A stretch of 59,668 nt of DNA, from assembly GCA_018971835.1 (NCBI GenBank), contig JAGWZW010000013.1, positions 1 through 59,668 of the forward strand. Direction: 5' to 3'. Positions 53,371 to 59,668 of the stretch are shown here, piece by piece (position 1 is the first letter of the stretch; every line of letters starts with the position of its first letter). The translations under genes and the position numbers were made by a program. The DNA is from Alphaproteobacteria bacterium (GTDB lineage Bacteria > Pseudomonadota > Alphaproteobacteria > Micropepsales > Micropepsaceae). The notes under the pieces were generated by a model, which searched no databases, was not told the DNA's origin, and was given only the letters and a program-made list of their open reading frames with translations.

Positions 53371-54120
53371 ATGCACGGAACACCCCGCCTGACGCCGGAA
53401 CTGGTGCTCAGGGCCTATGCCGAGGGCCTGTTTCCGATGGCCGAGAGGCGGGACGACCCCACGCTCTACTGGATTTCACCCGAAGCGCGCGGGATCATCC
53501 CGCTCGACAAGTTTCACGTTTCGCACCGTTTGGCGCGCACCATCCGCAGCGGCCGCTTCACCGTCACCGCCGATAGGGCCTTTGCGGAGGTGCTGGCGGC
53601 CTGCGCGGCGCCTGCCCCGGGGCGCGAGGACACCTGGATCAATGCCGAGATCGTCTCGCTCTATACCGCGCTGTTCGCGAAGGGCCACGCCCACTCGCTC
53701 GAATGCTGGTACCGGGGCCGGCTCGTGGGCGGGCTTTACGGCGTCGGCATGGGAGCGGCCTTCTTCGGCGAAAGCATGTTCTCGTGTGAGCGTGACGCCA
53801 GCAAGGTGGCCCTCGCCCACCTGGTGGCGCGGCTGCGGTCCGCCGGTTATGAATTGCTGGACACCCAGTTCATCACCAGCCACCTGGCCTCGCTTGGCGC
53901 CTGCGAGATTCCGCGCCGCGCCTATATGACAAAGCTGAAAAAGGCGATTGCGAAAAAGGCCGTTTGGCCCGGTTACTGCCCGGCGCCTTCCGGCAGCACG
54001 ATGGGCGCGTCTGCTGCTTTGGCATTGGGCGAAACCGGCTTGACCGGCGCCGAGGACTCCACTGGGGGGCCTTCCTGGCCGGGCTGGTTGGTCCTGCAAC
54101 TCATCACCCAGACGTCGTAG
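53371..54120 (+). CDS. aat: leucyl/phenylalanyl-tRNA--protein transferase
   Basis: A 249-residue enzyme that adds Leu or Phe to N-terminal Arg or Lys of proteins, marking them for ClpSAP degradation. Family segments: [73 protein letters not shown] and [19 protein letters not shown]. The conserved domain ends near [12 protein letters not shown]; the final ~35 residues are not conserved and arise because the frame runs 148 nt into the 3' end of the convergent DUF2155 gene. Confidence 0.95.
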   Translation: MHGTPRLTPELVLRAYAEGLFPMAERRDDPTLYWISPEARGIIPLDKFHVSHRLARTIRSGRFTVTADRAFAEVLAACAAPAPGREDTWINAEIVSLYTALFAKGHAHSLECWYRGRLVGGLYGVGMGAAFFGESMFSCERDASKVALAHLVARLRSAGYELLDTQFITSHLASLGACEIPRRAYMTKLKKAIAKKAVWPGYCPAPSGSTMGASAALALGETGLTGAEDSTGGPSWPGWLVLQLITQTS

Positions 54121-54545
54121 AGCGGATGCTGCATCGCGTTGAGCGAGGGGCTGGATGCCCACATCCAGCCGGAGAACACCGTTTGCGGCGGCTTGTCGGG
54201 GCGGTGATCGACGACGGTGAGAAAAGCCGTCGTCTCCGGCGTTTCGCTGGGCGGCGTCGAATAACAATACTCGGCGGTGATCGTCAGCGTCGCATAGTGC
54301 ACGGGCACGCCGACCGGCGCGTCGATAACAGCCGCCTGGCCCGTCAGCTTGTCGAGCCCGCGCAGGATCGCCATGCGCTTGACGCCATCCTTGCCTGCAA
54401 CGGCATCGTTGACGGAATAGACCTTCGGCGGCCTGGAGAGGTCCATCGCCAAGTCGTCGCCCGCGGCGGCCGCGAGCGCAGGCGCGCCGTTGCCGGCCAG
54501 CAGCAAAACGGCTGCCAGAACAGCTCGCGGTGCGAGCTTGCGCAC
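53973..54545 (-). CDS. DUF2155 domain-containing exported protein
   Basis: A 190-residue periplasmic protein. A signal peptide ([20 protein letters not shown]) is followed by the DUF2155 domain: [40 protein letters not shown], and [20 protein letters not shown] with VWVMSC. The C-terminus is Pro/Ala-rich and non-conserved, and the coding sequence of that tail overlaps aat. The family is found mainly in alphaproteobacteria and has no known function. It lies 1 nt after mlaD and in a conserved row with the NDUFA12-like gene, so envelope lipid or respiratory roles are possible but unproven. Confidence 0.9.
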   Translation of the reverse strand: MRKLAPRAVLAAVLLLAGNGAPALAAAAGDDLAMDLSRPPKVYSVNDAVAGKDGVKRMAILRGLDKLTGQAAVIDAPVGVPVHYATLTITAEYCYSTPPSETPETTAFLTVVDHRPDKPPQTVFSGWMWASSPSLNAMQHPLYDVWVMSCRTNQPGQEGPPVESSAPVKPVSPNAKAADAPIVLPEGAGQ

Positions 54546-54546
54546 C

Positions 54547-54990
54547 TTACTTGCCTCCGCTGGTAATCATCCGTCCGATCAGGCCCATCAGATCGACAGA
54601 ACCCTGGGTGTTCATGATCATTCCACCCGCCGGGATCATCTTGTCGCTGCCGCCCGGCGTGATCGACAGATAGGGATTTCCCATGATGCCGGACGAGGTG
54701 ATCTTGATCGAGGAATCGTCGGGCAGCTTGATGTCGTTGCGGATCGAAAGATGGGCGACGGCCAGATAGGTCTTCGGATTGAGGTCCAGCGCCGACACCG
54801 TGCCGATCTTGATGCCGGACATGCGCACGTCGGTGCCGATGGAAAGGCCATCCACCCGGCTGAACTGGGCGCTGACCTCATAGCCGGTCAGATTGCCCGC
54901 GCTCGTGGCGGTATAGGCAAAATAGAGGAAGCCCGCCGCCACGAACACGACGATGGCACCAATCAGGGTCTCGACAGTCTTGTTCTGCAT
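54547..54990 (-). CDS. mlaD: MlaD-family phospholipid transport protein
   Basis: A 147-residue membrane-anchored MCE protein. One N-terminal membrane helix (ETLIGAIVVFVAAGFLYFAY) is followed by an MCE/MlaD domain (YEVSAQFSRVDGLSIGTDVR, MSGIKIGTVSALDL, SIKITSSGIMGNPYLSI) and a short C-terminal helix. MlaD forms a hexameric ring and carries phospholipids between the inner-membrane MlaFE transporter and the periplasm. The other mla genes are not in the window. It is in a row with the NDUFA12 homologue and DUF2155 on the minus strand. Confidence 0.93.
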   Translation of the reverse strand: MQNKTVETLIGAIVVFVAAGFLYFAYTATSAGNLTGYEVSAQFSRVDGLSIGTDVRMSGIKIGTVSALDLNPKTYLAVAHLSIRNDIKLPDDSSIKITSSGIMGNPYLSITPGGSDKMIPAGGMIMNTQGSVDLMGLIGRMITSGGK

Positions 54991-55029
54991 GGACCGATTC
55001 TAACTCAAACTTGCGCGCGGCAAAGAGGC

Positions 55030-55413
55030 TTATTGCGGCTTCCAGGCTTCGTAATCCCCGGTCGCGGCCGGACGTTCGCCCTTGGAGGCGAGGCTGCCGT
55101 CGGGCCTGTAGGCGCTCGGCGTGCCGGTCAGGTTCGGCGTGTAGGCGCGTTCCCAGGCCTTGGCCTTCAGTGGCGCCACCGTCGGCGGCTCCTTGAAGGT
55201 GTGATGCAGCCAGCCATGCCAATCCGGCGAGACGCGGCTGGCTTCCACCGTGCCGCTGTAGAGCACCCAGCGCCGCTTGCCATCCTTGGTCTGATAGAAA
55301 CGGTTCCCGTACTGGTCGGTGCCGACATAGCGGCCCGACCACCAGGTGGTCACCAGCGTGCCCAGGGTGGCGCCGCGCCACCAGATGAAGATCAGCCTCA
55401 GCAAAGACAACAT
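55030..55413 (-). CDS. NDUFA12-like complex I accessory subunit
   Basis: A 127-residue homologue of mitochondrial complex I subunit NDUFA12 (B17.2), found in alphaproteobacteria. Conserved parts: WWRGATLGTLVTTWWSGRYV, VGTDQYGNRFYQTKDGKRRW, VSPDWHGWLHHTF and EPPTVAPLKAKAWERAYTPN. It is a peripheral subunit stabilising NADH:ubiquinone oxidoreductase. The frame is open upstream to 55512; ATG 55413 is where the family begins (MLSLLRLIFIWW). It is the first gene of the NDUFA12-mlaD-DUF2155 row and is divergent from nrdJ. Confidence 0.94.
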   Translation of the reverse strand: MLSLLRLIFIWWRGATLGTLVTTWWSGRYVGTDQYGNRFYQTKDGKRRWVLYSGTVEASRVSPDWHGWLHHTFKEPPTVAPLKAKAWERAYTPNLTGTPSAYRPDGSLASKGERPAATGDYEAWKPQ

Positions 55414-55947
55414 GGCAGCCTCATAGACCCCGTCAGTGTGCGGGATTCGCGGCCGGACTATAGGTGCGAAGCCCCCTTCCGCCAAGCAACCGGATGCCGC
55501 GGCCAGGGGCAAATTTTGCGGGCAAATTTCGCGCGCGGATTTTCAGTCTGTTCCACGTCCAATCTGTGGCTTCGCCTGGGGTCTTTTGCCATCCACAACT
55601 GGCCCACAAGAGATGTGCGTTGGGGACAAAATTTTTTCTCAGACCTGCAATTCGACTTGACACGCAGTGTTTCCAAGCCTTTCGCGCAACCACTTTAGCC
55701 ACAAGATGTAGTGGGTAAGATTTCGTTAACCACTTAGGCCTTGCGTGCCACATTTCACCGTGTCCATACTTCGCCCCTGCCGCTGATCGCGGCACCAAAT
55801 CTGGCGGACGAACCATCATCTAGGCGTCCGGGGGCCCTGCTTATGCAGGTCGGTTCCCGGCGGTGGGATGCTTGTCCCCTGAACGGTGCCGGAAAGTGGT
55901 GGAACGGAGCATTTCGGGTCTCATCTGGCCAAGTTGTGGGGGTTCAC
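55414..55947. other. 534-nt divergent region upstream of nrdJ
   Basis: It separates the NDUFA12 homologue (minus) and nrdJ (plus). It contains an A/T-rich patch (GGGACAAAATTTTTTCTC around 55625), a TTGACA near 55658, a candidate NrdR box (listed separately), and a small hairpin CCTGC-TTAT-GCAGG at 55836-55849 in the likely nrdJ leader. I looked for a cobalamin riboswitch (B12 box) and saw none. No coding frame with family resemblance was found. Confidence 0.55.
55699..55714. promoter_or_regulatory. candidate NrdR box upstream of nrdJ
   Basis: CCACAAGATGTAGTGG is a 16-nt imperfect palindrome (6 of 8 pairs match), close to the NrdR consensus acaCwAtATaTwGtgt. NrdR is the ATP/dATP-sensing repressor of ribonucleotide reductase genes. 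It lies about 240 nt before the nrdJ start. The usual second box about 31 nt away is not clear (CCACTTAGG at 55730 is only a partial match), so this stays tentative. Confidence 0.5.
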
Positions 55948-58900
55948 ATGCGCATCCAGCGGCAGTTCACGGTCGAGGGTCATTCGCCTTACGAAGGCAT
56001 CACGTTCCGCAACGCGCAGAGCGAAATCCGAAACCCGGACGGTTCGGTGGTTTTCCAGCAGACCGATATCGAAGTGCCGGAAAGTTGGAGCCAGGTGGCC
56101 TGCGATGTGCTGGCACAGAAATATTTCCGCAAGGCCGGCGTGCCGGTGGCGCTGAAGGCGGTGCCGGAGGAAGGCGTGCCGGAATGGCTGTGGCGCCACA
56201 AGCCCGACGAGGCCGAGGGCAGCGAACCGAAAACCCGCGGCGAGAACTCGGCCAAGGAAGTCTTCAACCGGCTGGCCGGCACCTGGACCTATTGGGGCTG
56301 GAAGGGCGGCTATTTCGACGGCGAGGCCGACGCCCGCACTTTCTACGACGAACTGTGCCATATGCTGGCGGCGCAGAAAGTGGCGCCCAACTCGCCGCAA
56401 TGGTTCAACACCGGCCTCAACTGGGCCTACGGCATCGATGGGCCAAGCCAGGGCCACTACTACGTCGATTTCAAGACCGGGCGGCTGGTGAAGTCCGCCT
56501 CGGCCTATGAACACCCCCAGCCCCACGCCTGCTTCATCCAGTCCGTCAGCGACGACCTGGTGAACGAAGGCGGCATCATGGACCTTTGGACGCGCGAGGC
56601 CCGCCTGTTCAAATACGGCTCGGGCACCGGCACCAATTTCTCCAACCTGCGCGCCGAGAACGAGCGGCTGTCGGGTGGCGGCAAGTCGTCCGGCCTGATG
56701 AGTTTCCTGAAGATCGGCGACCGCGCCGCCGGCGCCATCAAGTCCGGCGGCACCACGCGGCGCGCCGCCAAGATGGTGATCGTCGATGTCGATCATCCGG
56801 ACATCGAGCAGTTCATCGACTGGAAGGTGATCGAGGAGCAGAAGGTGGCCGCGATGGTGGCCGGCTCCAGGCTGGCCGAGAAGCATCTCGGCGCTATCAT
56901 GAAGGCCTGCGTGAATTGCGAAGGTCACGACGGCGATTGCTTCGATCCGAAGAAGAACCCGGCCCTGCGCCGCGAGATCAAGGCCGCGCGCAAGGCCATG
57001 ATTCCGGACAATTACATCGAGCGCGTCATCTCCTTCGCGCGCCAGGGCTACAAGAAGATTGAATTCCGCACCTACGACACCGACTGGGATTCGGAAGCCT
57101 ATCTCTCCGTCTCCGGCCAGAACTCCAACAATTCGGTGCGCGTGACCGACACCTTCCTCCAGGCTGTTCTGGAGAACGCCGACTGGAATCTCACCTATCG
57201 CAAGACCGGCGCGATCGCCAAGACGGTGAAGGCGCGCGAGCTGTGGGAGAAGATCTCCTACGCCGCCTGGGCCTGCGCCGATCCGGGCATCCAGTTCCAC
57301 ACCACCATCAACGACTGGCACACCTGCCCGGCCGGCGGCGAGATTCGCGCCTCCAATCCGTGCTCGGAATACATGTTCCTGGACGACACGGCCTGCAACC
57401 TCGCCTCGCTCAATCTGATGACCTTCCGCCGCGAGGAAAAGGGCAAGAAGGTGTTCGACGTCCCCGCCTTCGAGCATGCCGTCAGGCTGTGGACCGTCGT
57501 GCTGGAAGTCTCGGTGATGATGGCGCAGTTTCCTTCGAAGGAAATCGCGCAGCTCTCCTACGACTATCGCACGCTGGGCCTGGGCTTTGCCAATATCGGC
57601 GGCCTGCTGATGGCGGCGGGCATTTCCTATGACAGCCGCGAGGGCCGCGCCATTGCGGGCGCCATCTCCGCGGTGATGACCGGCGTGGCCTATGCTACCA
57701 GTGCCGAGATGGCCGGCGAACTGGGCCCCTTTCCGGAATATGCGCCCAACAAGGCCGCCATGCTGCGCGTCATCCGCAACCATCGCCGCGCCGCACACGG
57801 CTTGAACGAAGGTTATGAAAACCTCTCCGTCCTGCCGGTGCCGCTGGACCTGCCGGCCGTGGCACAGAGCGAACTGGCCGACGCCGCCAAGCGCGCCTGG
57901 AACAGCGCGCTGACGCTGGGCGAACGCTTCGGCTTCCGCAACGCGCAGGCTACCGTGATCGCCCCCACCGGCACCATCGGCCTGGTGATGGATTGCGACA
58001 CCACCGGCGTGGAGCCGGACTTCGCCCTGGTGAAATTCAAGAAGCTGGCCGGCGGCGGCTATTTCAAGATCATCAACCGCTGCGTGCCCGAAGCCCTGAA
58101 GGGCCTGGGCTACGGCCAGGAAGAGATCGACGATATCGTCGCCTATGCCGTCGGCCACGGCACGCTGGAAAGCCTCTCCGCCGGCCTCACCCACGACGCG
58201 CTGGAAGCCAAGGGCTTCGGCGCCGAGCAGATCGCCAAGATCGAGGCGGCGCTGGAATCGGCCTTCGACATCCGCTTCGTCTTCAACAAGTGGACGCTGG
58301 GCGAAAGCTTCTGCACCGAGACGCTGGGCATCGACGCCGCCGACCTCGATGCGCCGGAGTTCGACATGCTCAAGACCCTGGGCTTCTCGCGCAGCCAGGT
58401 CGATGCGGCCAATCTGCATGTTTGCGGCGCCATGACGCTCGAAGGCGCGCCGCACCTGAAGGACGAGCATCTGCCGGTGTTCGATTGCGCCAATCCCTGC
58501 GGGCGCATCGGCAAGCGTTCGCTCTCGGTCGAAAGCCACATCCGCATGATGGCGGCGGTGCAGCCCTTCGTTTCGGGCGCCATCTCCAAGACCATCAACA
58601 TGCCCAACAGCGCGGGCGTGAAGGATTGCGGCGAGAGCTATCTGCTGTCCTGGAAGCTGGGGCTCAAGGCCAACGCGCTCTATCGCGACGGCTCCAAGCT
58701 CAGCCAGCCGCTGGCCTCGCAGGTACTGCAGTTCGACGACGAGGAAGAGGACGAGCTGGAGAATCTGGTGGCCGCGCCGCAGGCCAGCCGCACCACCGTC
58801 GTCGCCGAGCGCGTGATCGAGAAGATCGTCGAGCGTGTGGTGCACGAGCGTTCCACCGAGCGCGAGAAGCTGCCGCACCGCCGCAAGGGCTATACGCAGA

Positions 58901-59668
58901 AGGCGGTGGTCGGCGGCCACAAGGTCTATCTGCGCACCGGCGAATACGAGGACGGCCGCCCCGGCGAAATCTTCATCGACATGCACAAGGAAGGCGCCGC
59001 CTTCCGCAGCCTGATGAACAATTTCGCCATCGCCATCTCCATCGGCCTGCAATACGGCGTGCCGCTGGAGGAATTCGTGGAGGCCTTCACCTTCACCCGC
59101 TTCGAACCGGCGGGCATCGTGCTGGGCAATGATTCGATCAAGAACGCCACCAGCGTGCTCGACTACATCTTCCGCGAGCTGGCGGTGTCCTATCTCGGGC
59201 GCAACGACCTGGCCCATGTGCCGCCGGCGCGCGACGAGGATCTGGGTCATGGCGGGGACGGCAAGGCCCATCCCTCGCGCGAGGAGGAGAAGATCGCCCG
59301 CGCCATCAGCCGCGTGGCCTCCACCGGCTATGTGCGCGGCAATCCGCTGGTGGTGGTGCGCGGCGGCGCGGCGATGAAGCTCGATGCCCATGCCGGGCAC
59401 GCCCACGATCATGATCACGCCCATGACCGCGATGAGGAAGCGGAAGCCTTCTTCGACGCGGAGAACGGGCCGGTCAGCGAAGCCTTGAGCGAAATCCGCG
59501 CCAGCGTGATGGAAGCCTCCGGCAATCCTGTCGGCGTCGCCGTCGCTACCCTTGAAGCGCGCATGAGCACGCGCAGCGCCGAAAAGGAGACCTATGCCCG
59601 CCGCTCCGCGGAGGCCCGCATGAAGGGCTATGAGGGCGATGCCTGCGGCGCCTGCGGCAACTTCACCC
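55948..59668 (+). CDS. nrdJ: vitamin B12-dependent (class II) ribonucleotide reductase, 3' partial
   Basis: It reduces ribonucleotides to deoxyribonucleotides using adenosylcobalamin, independent of oxygen. The frame is open from ATG 55948 (GGGGG ribosome site 6 nt upstream) to the window end, 1240 codons. Landmarks: [68 protein letters not shown], the active-site [20 protein letters not shown], and a C-terminal region ending [10 protein letters not shown], the start of the Cys-rich redox tail. Family length suggests only about 20-30 residues are missing. An unusual His/Asp patch ([16 protein letters not shown]) lies near residue 1150. It would let the cell make DNA precursors with or without oxygen, which suits the NO-respiring lifestyle suggested by qNOR. 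Confidence 0.96.
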   Translation, partial: MRIQRQFTVEGHSPYEGITFRNAQSEIRNPDGSVVFQQTDIEVPESWSQVACDVLAQKYFRKAGVPVALKAVPEEGVPEWLWRHKPDEAEGSEPKTRGENSAKEVFNRLAGTWTYWGWKGGYFDGEADARTFYDELCHMLAAQKVAPNSPQWFNTGLNWAYGIDGPSQGHYYVDFKTGRLVKSASAYEHPQPHACFIQSVSDDLVNEGGIMDLWTREARLFKYGSGTGTNFSNLRAENERLSGGGKSSGLMSFLKIGDRAAGAIKSGGTTRRAAKMVIVDVDHPDIEQFIDWKVIEEQKVAAMVAGSRLAEKHLGAIMKACVNCEGHDGDCFDPKKNPALRREIKAARKAMIPDNYIERVISFARQGYKKIEFRTYDTDWDSEAYLSVSGQNSNNSVRVTDTFLQAVLENADWNLTYRKTGAIAKTVKARELWEKISYAAWACADPGIQFHTTINDWHTCPAGGEIRASNPCSEYMFLDDTACNLASLNLMTFRREEKGKKVFDVPAFEHAVRLWTVVLEVSVMMAQFPSKEIAQLSYDYRTLGLGFANIGGLLMAAGISYDSREGRAIAGAISAVMTGVAYATSAEMAGELGPFPEYAPNKAAMLRVIRNHRRAAHGLNEGYENLSVLPVPLDLPAVAQSELADAAKRAWNSALTLGERFGFRNAQATVIAPTGTIGLVMDCDTTGVEPDFALVKFKKLAGGGYFKIINRCVPEALKGLGYGQEEIDDIVAYAVGHGTLESLSAGLTHDALEAKGFGAEQIAKIEAALESAFDIRFVFNKWTLGESFCTETLGIDAADLDAPEFDMLKTLGFSRSQVDAANLHVCGAMTLEGAPHLKDEHLPVFDCANPCGRIGKRSLSVESHIRMMAAVQPFVSGAISKTINMPNSAGVKDCGESYLLSWKLGLKANALYRDGSKLSQPLASQVLQFDDEEEDELENLVAAPQASRTTVVAERVIEKIVERVVHERSTEREKLPHRRKGYTQKAVVGGHKVYLRTGEYEDGRPGEIFIDMHKEGAAFRSLMNNFAIAISIGLQYGVPLEEFVEAFTFTRFEPAGIVLGNDSIKNATSVLDYIFRELAVSYLGRNDLAHVPPARDEDLGHGGDGKAHPSREEEKIARAISRVASTGYVRGNPLVVVRGGAAMKLDAHAGHAHDHDHAHDRDEEAEAFFDAENGPVSEALSEIRASVMEASGNPVGVAVATLEARMSTRSAEKETYARRSAEARMKGYEGDACGACGNFT

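Noticed and set aside
55414-55947. Possible cobalamin riboswitch before the B12-dependent nrdJ
   Set aside because: I looked for the conserved B12-box core and the multi-stem layout and could not find them; only a small hairpin is present.
55921-59424. 1167-codon open frame on the minus strand
   Set aside because: It is fully antisense to nrdJ. In GC-rich genes with strong third-position G/C bias the opposite frame often lacks stops. The translation is His/Arg/Gly-rich with no family features.

Overview
This is a GC-rich, gene-dense chromosomal segment from an alphaproteobacterium. The lineage call rests on gene content and order: prfB, mrcA, amiC, rne, M48 peptidase, DsbA-like, aroQ, accB, accC, aat, DUF2155, mlaD and NDUFA12 form a block typical of that class, next to an IscR-type SUF operon and a B12-dependent ribonucleotide reductase. 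A Rhizomicrobium-like soil bacterium is possible, but this is a guess. I saw no rRNA, tRNA, CRISPR array, insertion sequence or prophage gene.

Region 1 (1-8.0 kb) is the accessory part. It opens with the molybdenum and FAD/[4Fe-4S] subunits of a 4-hydroxybenzoyl-CoA reductase, which dearomatises aromatic acids anaerobically. Next comes a nitric oxide module: a Crp/Fnr regulator, a hemerythrin-like protein and a quinol-dependent NO reductase. Divergent from the reductase lie a DsrC/TusE-like protein lacking the C-terminal CysA, and a DUF488 protein. Region 2 (8.0-15.9 kb) carries single genes: a ThDP enzyme of unknown substrate, DUF3237, a coniferyl-aldehyde-type dehydrogenase, a diguanylate cyclase, a crotonase and an M13 peptidase.

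Region 3 (15.9-23.7 kb) is the SUF iron-sulfur operon on the minus strand: iscR-like, cysteine desulfurase, sufB, sufC, sufD, sufS, sufU, sufT, sufA. Several genes overlap by 4 nt, and a perfect palindrome overlaps the inferred promoter. Region 4 (23.8-33.7 kb) holds an alpha/beta hydrolase, anmK divergent from tyrS, an AsmA/YhdP-like envelope protein, a peroxiredoxin, and an overlapping M23 peptidase-bactofilin pair. A 495-nt gap after tyrS has three near-consensus DnaA boxes.

Region 5 (33.7-55.5 kb) is the conserved block. It includes prfB with a +1 programmed frameshift, a TonB-like protein, a CLC channel, PBP1A, an amidase, RNase E, a gamma-glutamyltransferase homologue without its catalytic Thr, an M48-TPR peptidase, a DsbA-like protein, a ThiS-ThiG fusion, aroQ-accB-accC, an orphan ATP-grasp protein, a miniature flagellar-rod-like protein, aat, DUF2155, mlaD and NDUFA12. 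Region 6 is nrdJ, preceded by a candidate NrdR box and cut by the window end.
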